Source: Pseudomonas fragi (lineage in GTDB: Bacteria; Pseudomonadota; Gammaproteobacteria; Pseudomonadales; Pseudomonadaceae). From it: 64,000 nt of DNA. The stretch is taken from assembly GCF_900105835.1 (NCBI RefSeq), contig NZ_LT629783.1, forward strand, positions 372,001-436,000, read 5' to 3'. The notes under the pieces are model-generated. The model did no database searches, was not told where the DNA came from, and was given only the letters and a program-made list of their open reading frames with translations. Below are positions 43,596 to 52,467 of the stretch, piece by piece (within the stretch, counting starts at the first letter, position 1; each line of letters starts with the position of its first letter). The translations under genes were made by a program, and so were the position numbers.

Positions 43596-44651
43596 TCAGA
43601 GCAACCACATCCCCACCAGACCGCTAAGCACGCCGACCAGCATGGTCATCAGCGCCACGCTGACCAGTACCCGGGTATCGAAATCCTTGCGCAGCATCAG
43701 CAGTGACGGCAGGCTCACACTCGGCAAGGTCATCAACAATGCCACGGCGGGGGCCGTGCCCATGCCCAAGGCGATCATGGTTTGCACAATCGGGATTTCT
43801 GCCGCAGTCGGGATCACAAACAGCGTGCCGACAATGGCCAGCGGCACCAGCCACACCAGGCTGTCGCTCATGGCACCGTCCACATGGGGGAACAGCCACA
43901 CCCGTGCCGCGCCCAGCAACAGCACCGCCAGCAGATAGACCGGGATGGTGTTCCAGAACAGTTGCCACAAGGTGCGGCCCCAGCGGCTGAAGAAGTTCTG
44001 CTGATCCACCGCACTGGCTTCGGACACCGCATCCAGTGCTGCATCGGGGATGCTTTCAGGGCGCGAAATACGCTGCGCGATCAGCGACACGCCGATCACC
44101 AGCACAAGGCCTGCCACCAGGCGCAAGGCGCTAAAGCCCCAGCCCAGCACAAAGCCCATAAACACCAGGGTGGCCGGGTTGAGCACCGGGTTGGCGATCC
44201 AGAAGGCCAGGGCGGCCCCCACCGAGACTTTTTGCCGACGCATGCCGGCGGCCACCGGGGCGGCGCAGCAGGTGCACATCATGCCCGGCAGGGCGAACAG
44301 GCCGCCGCGCAGGGTCGAACCAAGGCCCGCCTTGCCGAACAGGCGCAGCAGCCAGTCCCGGGGGATCAGCACCTGGATCAGCGAGCCAAGGATCACCGCC
44401 AGTACCGCAGCCTTCCAGATCGCCAGAAAGTACACCTGGGCATAGGCCAGTGCGGCGGCGATGGGCTCGCCCTGGTTATCGTTGAGGATCGAAGCGCCGA
44501 TGCTGTGGTTGTCGGCGGCGACAAAGGCCTTGAAGTAGTAGGGCGACCACTTGACGTAGTACAGACCAATACCGGCGACCAGCAGAAACAGCAGGGGTTT
44601 CCACCAGAATGACCAGCCTCGGGTGGGCGTAGCTGGGGAGATACTGGGCAT
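43596..44651 (-). CDS. YraQ-family permease (DUF318)
   Basis: A 351-residue membrane protein with about eight segments in two repeats. A Cys-rich loop MMCTCCAAPVAAGMRRQ is the family's most conserved spot; relatives include the organoarsenical permease ArsP, but no arsenic genes are near. Substrate unknown. It stands alone. A partial REP-like GGTGGGAGCGGG lies between it and the AraC gene. Confidence 0.75.
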   Translation of the reverse strand: MPSISPATPTRGWSFWWKPLLFLLVAGIGLYYVKWSPYYFKAFVAADNHSIGASILNDNQGEPIAAALAYAQVYFLAIWKAAVLAVILGSLIQVLIPRDWLLRLFGKAGLGSTLRGGLFALPGMMCTCCAAPVAAGMRRQKVSVGAALAFWIANPVLNPATLVFMGFVLGWGFSALRLVAGLVLVIGVSLIAQRISRPESIPDAALDAVSEASAVDQQNFFSRWGRTLWQLFWNTIPVYLLAVLLLGAARVWLFPHVDGAMSDSLVWLVPLAIVGTLFVIPTAAEIPIVQTMIALGMGTAPAVALLMTLPSVSLPSLLMLRKDFDTRVLVSVALMTMLVGVLSGLVGMWLL

Positions 44652-44709
44652 AAAGAATTACCGAACGCAGGGAAATAGCGCGGCATGATACCTCAAGCGC
44701 CTTGCTCCC

Positions 44710-44775
44710 TGTGGGGGCGGCCCGGATTCTGCAGGCGCCGCCAAACCTGTGGGCGCAGGCAAGCCCGCTGCCACA
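44710..44775. repeat. Degenerate REP pair
   Basis: TGTGGGGGCGGCCCGG and, inverted, GCGCAGGCAAGCCCGCTGCC resemble a decayed doublet between the permease start and the IclR gene end. Confidence 0.5.
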
Positions 44776-44809
44776 ATAGCCCCTGCAAGGCTCAACCGTG
44801 TGTTCGGCG

Positions 44810-45433
44810 TTACAAGGTCCTGATCGAATTGCTGATTGCCCGTGCGCACTGGATCACGGACGAGGCCAGTTTGTCTTCCGCCTCCTGTAGGGTCCAGCGG
44901 CTGCTGGGTACCACCACATGCACGGCGGCCACTGGCAGGCCATTGTTGTTGAAAATCGGCGCGGCAAGGGTCATGTCGCCCAGAAACATTTCTTCCTTGT
45001 TGGTGGCATAGCCCTGTTTGCGGCTGGCCAGCACCCGCTCAAAGATGGCCTCGGCATCGGTCAGGGTATAACGCGTCAGTTCCGTCAGCGGGCTGTCCTG
45101 CAGTACGCGGCGAATCTCGTCATCCGCCAGGCCGCTCAGGTACGCGCGCCCACCCCCGGTGCAGTACATGGGGATGCGGCTGCCGATGGGCATATGGATC
45201 GGGATGAATTTCGGCGCGACAAAGCGCGACACATAAACCATGTCCAGCCCGTCGGGCTCGGTCAGGTTGACGGTCTCGCCGGTGATCTGGTTGAGCTCGG
45301 CCAGATAGGGGTTGGCCACATCGACCAGGATATCGGCCAGGGTCATGGTGCGCCGCGCAGCCCCGAAGCCGCGAAGTACGGCCAGGCCCTTTTCCAGTGA
45401 CTGGTTGAAAAGAGGGTTGTTGTTATCGCTCAT
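44810..45433 (-). CDS. IclR regulator lacking most of its helix-turn-helix
   Basis: A 207-residue IclR-type protein; normal members have about 250-260 residues. The start (LFNQSLEKGLAVLRGFG, residues 8-24) is the usual N-terminal helix, and from residue 34 (ILVDVANPYLAELNQITGET) it matches the effector domain, but at residues 30-34 (MTLAD) about 50 residues are missing: the second and recognition helices and the wing. The frame stays open, so this looks like an in-frame deletion that removed DNA binding but kept the ligand domain. It is divergent from an ABC binding protein across a clear palindrome. Confidence 0.78.
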   Translation of the reverse strand: MSDNNNPLFNQSLEKGLAVLRGFGAARRTMTLADILVDVANPYLAELNQITGETVNLTEPDGLDMVYVSRFVAPKFIPIHMPIGSRIPMYCTGGGRAYLSGLADDEIRRVLQDSPLTELTRYTLTDAEAIFERVLASRKQGYATNKEEMFLGDMTLAAPIFNNNGLPVAAVHVVVPSSRWTLQEAEDKLASSVIQCARAISNSIRTL

Positions 45434-45458
45434 GGCGCATCCTTGGCTTGTTTCAGGC

Positions 45459-45487
45459 TTATAAATATCGATATGCGATATTTATAA
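45459..45487. promoter_or_regulatory. 12-bp perfect inverted repeat, candidate operator
   Basis: TTATAAATATCG and CGATATTTATAA surround ATATG in the gap between the IclR gene and the binding protein gene. Its position and symmetry suggest the site once used by the IclR protein. The AT-rich context may also carry promoters in both directions. Confidence 0.6.
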
Positions 45488-45604
45488 ATCTCTTTACGAT
45501 TTAAGTAAATTGGTTATAGTCGATGGCGGCATTTTGTACCAGAGGGTGCAAGGGTTATTGAGTGCCGTAGCACCACAATAAAAGCGACCACAGGGAGATT
45601 CGCT

Positions 45605-46366
45605 ATGCAAAAACCTTTTCAAGTGCTGACGCTTGTATGCGCAATGGCGGCCGGGTTGATTGGACCAGCCAGCGCTGTTGCAGAGCCTGTCTACAAGGTC
45701 GGGGCGACGGCAACGGGCATCCCGTTTACCTTTCTCGATATCAAGAGCGGAAAAATCCAGGGCATGATGGTCGACGCGGCCGAGGCCGTGGGCAAGGCTG
45801 GCGGGTTCGACACCGAGATCCAGCAAACCACCTTTGCGGCGCTGATCCCTTCGTTGACCACCAACAAGATCGACCTGATTTCCGCCGCCATGCTCAAGAC
45901 CCCCGAGCGTGAAAAGGTCGTGCAGTATTCCGATCCGATTTTCAGCTACGGCGAAGGCCTGATCATCAAGGCCGATGACCAGAAAGATTACAAATCCATG
46001 GATGACCTGGCCGGTGAAATGGTTGGCGCCCAGGTTGGCACAGTCTTCCTCGATGCCCTGAACAAGCACGGCGGCTTCAAGGAAGTGCGCAGCTACGACT
46101 CCATTCCCGACCTGATGCGTGACCTCAAGCTGGGCCGCATCAAGGCTGCATTTGGTGATCGCCCGATCATTGCCTACCAGTTGGCCCAGGGTAAAAACCC
46201 GGACGTAAAACTGTCGAGCACCTATGTGCCGGTGGTTATGGGGGATGTCTGCCTGGTGATGCGCCAGGGGGACGCCGAGAAGCTGGCCCAGGTGAACAAG
46301 GGCATCGCTGCCATCAAGGCTGACGGCTCGCTGCAACGCATCATCGAGAAGTGGCAGTTGAACTGA
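45605..46366 (+). CDS. Amino acid/amine ABC transporter binding protein
   Basis: A 253-residue SBP_bac_3 periplasmic binding protein. A signal peptide ends near SAVAEP. The ligand-site motif ATGIPFTFLDIKSGKIQGMM and the segment AALIPSLTTNKIDLISAAML are typical. It begins a gene set with one permease and an FAD oxidoreductase, so the ligand is likely an amine or amino acid that this enzyme oxidises. Upstream is the palindrome at 45.46 kb. Confidence 0.87.
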   Translation: MQKPFQVLTLVCAMAAGLIGPASAVAEPVYKVGATATGIPFTFLDIKSGKIQGMMVDAAEAVGKAGGFDTEIQQTTFAALIPSLTTNKIDLISAAMLKTPEREKVVQYSDPIFSYGEGLIIKADDQKDYKSMDDLAGEMVGAQVGTVFLDALNKHGGFKEVRSYDSIPDLMRDLKLGRIKAAFGDRPIIAYQLAQGKNPDVKLSSTYVPVVMGDVCLVMRQGDAEKLAQVNKGIAAIKADGSLQRIIEKWQLN

Positions 46367-46425
46367 TGATTCTGTGGCCCCCGCAACGCGGTGGGCCGCT
46401 TCTTGTAGCGGTGCGCAGGTAGTTT

Positions 46426-47082
46426 ATGTTTCTCCAGGATGCGTTGGACTTTCTTCCGATTCTGCTCAAAGGCGCAGTGGTCACGGTGCAGGTCACGGCA
46501 GGTTCGTTCCTGCTCAGTTCCGTGATCGGCCTGATGTTTGCGCTGATGATGGTGTCGAAAATTCGCGCCATCGCATTGTTCGCCATTGGTGTGGTCAATG
46601 TGATTCGCGGGCTGCCGATCATTGTGCAGCTGTTTTATATCTATTTTGTCTTGCCCGATTTCGGTATCCAGCTCAGCGCCATGCAGGCCGGGGTGATCGG
46701 CCTGGGCATAGCCTATTCGGCCTATCAGGCGGAAAACTTCCGTGCCGGGATCCAGGCCATCGACCTGGGCCAGATCGAGGCTGCCGAGTCGTTTGGCATG
46801 CGCGGCCTGATGATCATGCGCCGTATCGTCCTGCCCCAGGCGTTTCGGATTGCCTTGCCGCCCTATGGCAATACCCTGGTGATGATGCTCAAGGACTCGT
46901 CGTTGGTGTCGACCATCACCGTGGCTGAAATGACTCGCCAGGGGCAACTGATCGCGTCGTCGACTTTTGAAAACATGACGGTCTACACCCTGGTGGCATT
47001 GCTCTATCTGTCGATGAGCTTGCCGCTGTCCTATGGTTTGCGTCGTCTGGAACGACGTTTTGCACTGCGCAGGCGCACATGA
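46426..47082 (+). CDS. Amino acid/amine ABC transporter permease
   Basis: A 218-residue permease of the HisM class (residues about 15-205), with the docking loop AAESFGMRGLMIMRRIVLPQ. It follows the binding protein by 59 bp and overlaps the oxidoreductase start by four bases (ATGA). One permease gene only, so a homodimer is expected. No ATPase gene is in the cluster, so it must borrow one. Confidence 0.85.
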   Translation: MFLQDALDFLPILLKGAVVTVQVTAGSFLLSSVIGLMFALMMVSKIRAIALFAIGVVNVIRGLPIIVQLFYIYFVLPDFGIQLSAMQAGVIGLGIAYSAYQAENFRAGIQAIDLGQIEAAESFGMRGLMIMRRIVLPQAFRIALPPYGNTLVMMLKDSSLVSTITVAEMTRQGQLIASSTFENMTVYTLVALLYLSMSLPLSYGLRRLERRFALRRRT

Positions 47083-48371
47083 AAGCACCGTCGAAACTGA
47101 TATTGCCGCCTTCACTGTGGTCGGCCACGGCCCGCCCCGGCGCATTGACCCAGGCGCTGGCGGAAAACAAGCGGGTGGATGTGGCAATTGTCGGCGCCGG
47201 TTACACCGGGCTGGTGACCGCACTGCGCCTGGCCGAGTCGGGCGTCAGTGTCTGCGTACTGGATGCCGGTGAGCCGGGCTGGGGCGCTTCGGGGCGCAAC
47301 GGCGGGCAAGTGATCCCCGGGCTCAAGTACGACCCGGACCAGTTGCTCGAACGCTTTGGCGCCGAGCGTGGCGAAAAGATTATCGAGGCCTGCGGCGGGG
47401 CGGCCGATGAAGTGTTCTCGTTGATCCGCGAATACGGCATTGCCTGTGATGCCACGCGCAAGGGCTGGATCCAGCCGGCGTTTTCCAGCACCACCATGAA
47501 GGCCCTGGAACACCGCGCCCGGCAATGGCAGCAGCGAGGCGTAGCGGCCGAGTTGCTCGATGCCAGTGCGGTTTGCCAGCGTATCGGTACGCAAAATTAT
47601 GTCGGCGGCTGGGTTGACCCGCGTGCTGGCAGCCTGCACCCGCTGAACTATGCCCGGGGCCTGGCCAGGTCGGCGCTGGGGCGTGGCGTGACCATCCACA
47701 GCGACACCCGGGTTACCGATTTGCGTCGTGTGGGTCCGCTGTGGCAATTGACGGCCGCACAGGGCCACACCGTGACGGCCGAACGCGTGGTGCTGGCCAC
47801 CAATGGCTATACCGACGGCTTGTGGCCGGGGCTGCGGCAAACGGTACTGGCCGCCAATAGCTTCCTGATAGCTACCCGACCGCTTTCAGCGGAGCTGCGC
47901 AAAACCATTTTGCCGGGTGGGGAAGTGTGCTCGGATGCGCGGCGCCTGTTGCTGTACTTCAAGCAGGATGCCCAGGGGCGTGTATTGCTGGGTGGGCGCG
48001 GGCCGTTTTCCGAGCCGCGCCGCGCCGAAGACTGGGCGCATCTGGAGCGCTCGCTGATCAGCTTGTTTCCGCAACTGGCAGGCGTGGCGATCGAATACCG
48101 CTGGAGCGGGCGGGTAGCGCTTAATCACAGCGTGCTGCCGCAGTTGCACGAACCGCAACCGGGCCTGTCGATCCTGATGGGTTACAACGGCCGCGGCATT
48201 GCAATGGCGACCACCTTGGGCAAGCACCTGGCAGCACGGGTTTCGGGGGCCAGCAATGACTTCCCGTTCCCGGTCACGCCGATTCGCCGCATCCCCTTCC
48301 ACAGCCTGCAACGTCTGTATGTGGCGGCGGGTATCAGCTACTACCGGCTGCTGGATGCGTTGAATGAGTAA
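47079..48371 (+). CDS. FAD-dependent amine oxidase/oxidoreductase (PuuB-like)
   Basis: A 430-residue DAO-fold flavoprotein. The FAD motif VAIVGAGYTGLVTALRLAES lies at about residues 30-50, followed by GWGASGRNGGQVIPGLKYDP, the region that defines gamma-glutamylputrescine and related secondary-amine oxidases. ATGA overlap with the permease gene means the transporter and enzyme are co-expressed. The enzyme probably oxidises the imported amine, releasing an aldehyde or keto acid, ammonia or amine and hydrogen peroxide. Confidence 0.85.
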   Translation: MKAPSKLILPPSLWSATARPGALTQALAENKRVDVAIVGAGYTGLVTALRLAESGVSVCVLDAGEPGWGASGRNGGQVIPGLKYDPDQLLERFGAERGEKIIEACGGAADEVFSLIREYGIACDATRKGWIQPAFSSTTMKALEHRARQWQQRGVAAELLDASAVCQRIGTQNYVGGWVDPRAGSLHPLNYARGLARSALGRGVTIHSDTRVTDLRRVGPLWQLTAAQGHTVTAERVVLATNGYTDGLWPGLRQTVLAANSFLIATRPLSAELRKTILPGGEVCSDARRLLLYFKQDAQGRVLLGGRGPFSEPRRAEDWAHLERSLISLFPQLAGVAIEYRWSGRVALNHSVLPQLHEPQPGLSILMGYNGRGIAMATTLGKHLAARVSGASNDFPFPVTPIRRIPFHSLQRLYVAAGISYYRLLDALNE

Positions 48372-48389
48372 CGGCTTTGGTGCGTGGTG

Positions 48390-48420
48390 AGCGGCAAGTT
48401 AAAATGCGCTGCTTGCCGCT
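48390..48420. terminator. Hairpin between convergent genes
   Basis: AGCGGCAAG and CTTGCCGCT pair around a 13-base loop, between the end of the FAD oxidoreductase and the small lipoprotein gene. There is no T-run on either strand. Confidence 0.45.
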
Positions 48421-48432
48421 GGCTGCCCGTGT

Positions 48433-48654
48433 TCAATCTGCCTTGATGGTTGAGACATCCTCGGCCCGAACCTTGACGTGCTTGCCGGCGATATCGACAA
48501 ACTCGTAGAAGCCGTCCTTGTTGGTGGTGACGGGCAGGTCCTTGGTCAGGTATTGCGTGCCGTTTTGCAGGGTCACCACGCTCGGAGTCGCGCAGCCCGC
48601 CAGTCCCAGCAAGGCCACTAGCAGCAGGGGTAAACCGGTAACCTTGATCTTCAT
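48433..48654 (-). CDS. Small YgdI/YgdR-like (DUF903) lipoprotein
   Basis: A 73-residue lipoprotein: a lipobox LLGLAGC ends the signal peptide (lipidated Cys at about residue 20), and the mature part (TLQNGTQYLTKDLPVTTNKD) matches the DUF903/YgdI-YgdR fold, a small SH3-like beta domain. Function not known. The start at MKIKVTG is favoured over an ATG eight codons upstream because lipoprotein signals begin with a short basic stretch. Confidence 0.75.
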   Translation of the reverse strand: MKIKVTGLPLLLVALLGLAGCATPSVVTLQNGTQYLTKDLPVTTNKDGFYEFVDIAGKHVKVRAEDVSTIKAD

Positions 48655-48668
48655 GCATGTACCTTGAG

Positions 48669-49589
48669 CTATGGGCAAGTTGGAGAGAAATCGCGCCGGG
48701 CTTGATCAAGCAGCCAGCGCTGGAAAGTCATTGCTGCATCAGACAGCGTTTTTTGCCGAGAGTGCGCCAGATGATCGGCGTTTGTACTTAAAAATTCAAA
48801 CGCGCCGACGCGGCACAGTTCACCTCGCTCGATTTTGTCGCGAACCATAAAGTCCCAGCCCAGACCCACCCCCATGCCTTGCACGATCGCCTGATAAGCG
48901 AGGGTGACCTGATTGAAGGTGGGGCGTTGCGCATCGGCCTTGTGTTCCAGGCCAAAATGGTTGAACCAGTCGCGCCAGTCCATGCAGTTCCAGCCTGATG
49001 CATCCAGTTCGATCAAGGGCAGGCCTTGCAGGTCGGCAGGTTGGTTGATGCTGCTCAACACCAGGTCGGGGCGGGCCACCGGGTAGACCTTCTCGGCAAA
49101 CAGCGGCTCGGCACTCAGCGATGACCACTGGCCGGCGCCGTACAAGATGCAGAAGTCGTAATCGGCGACGCTGGATTCGTCGATATCGTTGCTGGCATGG
49201 ATGTTCACCGTGATCGACGGGTGCTCGGTGTTGAAGGCGAGCAAACGTGGAAACAACCAGAACTGCGCCACCGCATGGGTACACAGCACGGTGACGGCAT
49301 TGGGCGCATGGGCTGCCTTGATCCGGTTGACGCTGTGTTGCAGGCGTTCGAGCAGGGTGCTGACTTCACTGAACAGGCTGGCGCCGGCGAGGGTCAGGCC
49401 AATACCCCGGGCCTGGCGCTCGAACAGGGCCAGCTTGAGGTGGTCTTCCAGGGCGCGGATCTGTTTGCTGACGGCGCTTTGGGTGAGGCACAACTCGCTG
49501 GCGGCACGGGTAAAGCTGCCATTGCGGCCTACGGCTTCGAAGGTGATCAGGGTGGCCAGGGGCGGCAGGTTCTTGGTGTAGCGGTTCAT
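48669..49589 (-). CDS. LysR-family regulator (GcvA type)
   Basis: A 306-residue LTTR with an N-terminal helix-turn-helix (LITFEAVGRNGSFTRAASEL; SAVSKQIRALEDHLKLALFE) and a periplasmic-binding-like effector domain (about 95-300). It belongs to the GcvA/AmpR-like group by its FTRAASEL and SKQIRALE pattern. It is divergent from the EamA transporter gene with a REP pair between, so a regulatory link is possible but weakened by the 200-bp gap. Confidence 0.85.
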   Translation of the reverse strand: MNRYTKNLPPLATLITFEAVGRNGSFTRAASELCLTQSAVSKQIRALEDHLKLALFERQARGIGLTLAGASLFSEVSTLLERLQHSVNRIKAAHAPNAVTVLCTHAVAQFWLFPRLLAFNTEHPSITVNIHASNDIDESSVADYDFCILYGAGQWSSLSAEPLFAEKVYPVARPDLVLSSINQPADLQGLPLIELDASGWNCMDWRDWFNHFGLEHKADAQRPTFNQVTLAYQAIVQGMGVGLGWDFMVRDKIERGELCRVGAFEFLSTNADHLAHSRQKTLSDAAMTFQRWLLDQARRDFSPTCP

Positions 49590-49607
49590 GGCGGCCTTTT
49601 TGAATGG

Positions 49608-49685
49608 TGTGGGAGCGGGCTTGCCCGCGATGCGGTCTGTCAGCTAAACCGCAGTGTTGCCATCGCGAGCAAGCCCGCTCCCACA
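49608..49685. repeat. REP doublet (inverted pair)
   Basis: TGTGGGAGCGGGCTTGCCCG and the inverted unit TGTGGGAGCGGGCTTGCTCG lie between the LysR and EamA genes. It separates two promoters. Confidence 0.88.
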
Positions 49686-49792
49686 GGGTATAAGCCATTC
49701 CGTGGTGGAATACCAGCATGCCAATTGATCTTTTGTTCTTGGACTGCGAACCGCCTATTCTCGCTCGATATCGATCAGCCTGAGAGCGCGAC

Positions 49793-50731
49793 ATGAAACG
49801 CGGGATAGTCTATGCCGGCATGGCCGGGGCGGTGTGGGGGCTGGTGTTCCTGGTGCCCAAGCTGTTGCCGGAGTTCAGCCCGCTGTTGCTCAGCTGCGGG
49901 CGTTTTATCGTGTATGGCGCGGTGTCACTGGTGCTGCTGTTACCCAATGCCCGGCGCTTGCTGCTCCAGCTCAGCCGCCGCGATGTGCTGACCCTGGTCA
50001 AGTTCGCCCTGCTGGGCAATCTGATTTATTACATGCTGCTGGCCGCCTCGGTGCAGTGGGTGGGTATCGCGGCGGCCTCGCTGATTATCGGGGTATTGCC
50101 GCTGAGTATTACCTGGCTGGGCCGCCGCGATGCCGGGGCGGTTCCCCTGGCGCGGCTGGCATGGCCGTTGCTGCTGGTGCTGGGCGGGGTGCTGTGCATC
50201 AATCTCGAAGCCCTGTTCGGCGACACCTCACCACAGCCGCTGGGCACCAAGGTGCTCGGTGTGCTGTGCGGTATCGGCGCCTTGCTGTGCTGGAGCTGGT
50301 TCGCCATCGAGAATGCGCGGTATTTGAAGCTCAGCCGCTTTGACAGTGGCGAGTGGTCGACGTTGTGGGGAGTGACCACCGGGGTGCTGGGTGTGCTGAT
50401 CTGGGGGGTTGCCCATTGGCTGGCGGTGGACGCGGTGACCGTCGAGGCCACGGACCAGCGCTGGCAGATGTTCTGGCTGGTCAACCTGGCCTGCGCCGTG
50501 CTCGGCTCGTGGTTTGGTAATCGCATGTGGAATGCCGCGTCCCGGCGTTTGCCGTTGACCCTGAGCGGGCAGTTGATCGTGTTTGAAACGGTGTTTGCGC
50601 TGCTCTACGGCTTTATCTACCTGCAACGCTGGCCCAGCGGGGTAGAAACCCTGGCGGTGTTGATGCTGCTGGGCGGGGTCAGTTGGGCGGTGCGCCGGCA
50701 TGCCCCGGCGCGCACCGCGCTCGCGCCGTGA
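49793..50731 (+). CDS. DMT-family (EamA) transporter
   Basis: A 312-residue protein with ten hydrophobic segments arranged as two EamA repeats. Conserved spots such as VWGLVFLVPKLLPEFSPLLL and PLSITWLGRRDAG match the drug/metabolite transporter family. Probably an exporter of small metabolites; no substrate is suggested by the neighbours. Confidence 0.83.
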   Translation: MKRGIVYAGMAGAVWGLVFLVPKLLPEFSPLLLSCGRFIVYGAVSLVLLLPNARRLLLQLSRRDVLTLVKFALLGNLIYYMLLAASVQWVGIAAASLIIGVLPLSITWLGRRDAGAVPLARLAWPLLLVLGGVLCINLEALFGDTSPQPLGTKVLGVLCGIGALLCWSWFAIENARYLKLSRFDSGEWSTLWGVTTGVLGVLIWGVAHWLAVDAVTVEATDQRWQMFWLVNLACAVLGSWFGNRMWNAASRRLPLTLSGQLIVFETVFALLYGFIYLQRWPSGVETLAVLMLLGGVSWAVRRHAPARTALAP

Positions 50732-50747
50732 TCCGGGTGCAGGCAGA

Positions 50748-51422
50748 TCAGGTCGGGCACGCCTTGGAGCCATTGTTCAGGTCTTGTTTGTCGACGCGGC
50801 TGAGCAGGCTGGCCTTGCCGTCTTTCCAGGTCAGGGTCAGCACATACAACGAGTCAAAGTCGCCGCCGGACCAGTCTTCAGTCAACGAAGTCTTCTGGCC
50901 CAGGGCCTGGCTGGCAACGCTGTTGATCAGTTCCGGCAAGTAGCCGTGGGACCAGGCGGTGTAGATGGTTGAGCTGTGGTACTGGTCGTCGGTCAGTTCC
51001 TTGGCCAGTTGGCGGGTGTCGTTGGCCGAGTACTCCAGGTTGATCGGCAAGCCCAGCTTGATGGCGCTCGGGTTGATGGTCATCAGCGGGCGCACATAGC
51101 TGTAAGCGTCATCGTCGGCGCCTTCTTCGACCTGGCGCGAAGGGTTGGCGGCAAATACGTAGTCAGCCTTGCCGTAGCGTTGCGGCAGCAGGGTGGCCAG
51201 GTCAATCGCCCGGTTCAGCCCCTGGCAGGTCAGCTGGCCGAGGCCATCGGCAGGTTTTTCGGCATGGCGCAAAAACACCAGGGTTTGCACACCGTCCACC
51301 GGTCGGGCAAAGACGTCATCCGCGTGTACCGCCAATGCCACAGCGCCGGCAACCAGGAGCAGCGGGATCGCCGCCAGGGCATAGGGCTTGAGTCGAGGTT
51401 TAATCCAAACAGACTGGTTCAT
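50748..51422 (-). CDS. Histidine phosphatase family protein, membrane-anchored
   Basis: A 224-residue protein with an N-terminal hydrophobic segment (about 15-32) followed by a periplasmic histidine phosphatase domain. The catalytic RHG/RHA motif is FLRHAEKP. The second conserved His lies near SHGYLPEL. The family includes phytases and phosphoglycerate mutases, but substrate here is unknown. The start MNQSVWIK is favoured; an ATG five codons earlier is also in frame. Confidence 0.75.
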   Translation of the reverse strand: MNQSVWIKPRLKPYALAAIPLLLVAGAVALAVHADDVFARPVDGVQTLVFLRHAEKPADGLGQLTCQGLNRAIDLATLLPQRYGKADYVFAANPSRQVEEGADDDAYSYVRPLMTINPSAIKLGLPINLEYSANDTRQLAKELTDDQYHSSTIYTAWSHGYLPELINSVASQALGQKTSLTEDWSGGDFDSLYVLTLTWKDGKASLLSRVDKQDLNNGSKACPT

Positions 51423-51682
51423 GGGGATCTTCTGCATACAGCTGTTAAGGCTGACCGGCCTGGCACAGCGGGCATGGCCGCCCCTGTGTTGATCCTTGTC
51501 ATTGCTGCAAACCTGAGCTTCTCATCCTTGGCAGAAGCGTTTATTAGATGCCTTTTTCGCAATTGGTTCGATTTTACCTGCGCAAGAACACGAATAGTCC
51601 TACAGGACGAATGCTATGGTGGCTTTTTTATATGACAAAATCGTTCACTCTTTAGTCGGGTATTCCTACAGAGGCTTGCGCC

Positions 51683-52387
51683 ATGCTTCCAGCGCCACTG
51701 CGAAAACCGAGCAACCCCGTGCATGTGCGAGTGCGAGCCTGGCGCGGCCGGGTAGGGCTGGCGATGGTGGCCAGCCTGTCGGTACTGGCGGGCATGACTG
51801 ATGCCATCGGCTTTCTGGCCACCGGTGATTTTGTTTCATTTATGAGTGGCAATACCACGCGCCTGGCAGTGGCCATCGGTGATGGTGACCTGGGTATGGC
51901 GGTGCGCCTGCTGTTTGCGGTGCTGGCGTTTATTGTCGGCAATGCCCTGGGGGTGTTGCTGGGGCGTTGGGGCGGGCGACGGGCCTTGCCGCTGATGCTG
52001 GTGATTGCCGGCTTGTTGTGTGCATCGGCCCTGCTGCCGTTCGCCAGCCAGGTCCCGGCTTTGCTGGCGGCAATCGTGGCAATGGGCATGCTCAATGCGG
52101 CGGTGGAACAGGTCAATGGCCTGCCGGTGGGCCTGACCTATGTGACCGGGGCGTTGTCGCGTTTTGGCCGCGGCCTGGGCCGCTGGTTGCTGGGTGAGCG
52201 CCGCAGTGGCTGGCGTGTGCAGCTGGTGCCCTGGACCGGGATGTTGCTGGGGGCAGTGTTGGGCGCGGTGCTGGAGGCGCAGTTCGGCCTCAGGGCCATG
52301 TTGTTCAGCGCCGGTTTGGCGGCTGTTTTGGGGCTAGTGTCGTTGCGCATTCCGCGACGTTGGCAACGCGATTACATGCCGCGTTAA
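51683..52387 (+). CDS. DUF1275 (YoaK) family membrane protein
   Basis: A 234-residue protein with six membrane segments and a YoaK/DUF1275 pattern (GMTDAIGFLATGDFVSFMSG near residue 38, VGLTYVTGALSRFGRGLGRW near 160). The function of the family is not known. An arginine-rich start (RVRAWRGRVG) precedes the first segment. It lies alone between the phosphatase and the HutC-like regulator. Confidence 0.78.
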   Translation: MLPAPLRKPSNPVHVRVRAWRGRVGLAMVASLSVLAGMTDAIGFLATGDFVSFMSGNTTRLAVAIGDGDLGMAVRLLFAVLAFIVGNALGVLLGRWGGRRALPLMLVIAGLLCASALLPFASQVPALLAAIVAMGMLNAAVEQVNGLPVGLTYVTGALSRFGRGLGRWLLGERRSGWRVQLVPWTGMLLGAVLGAVLEAQFGLRAMLFSAGLAAVLGLVSLRIPRRWQRDYMPR

Positions 52388-52467
52388 TCCCCCGTTTAGC
52401 TTGGCCCGGCCTGCGCGTAAACTGGCGCAGCCCGGCTGCATGCCCAGCCCTACGAACAGGAGTTGTT

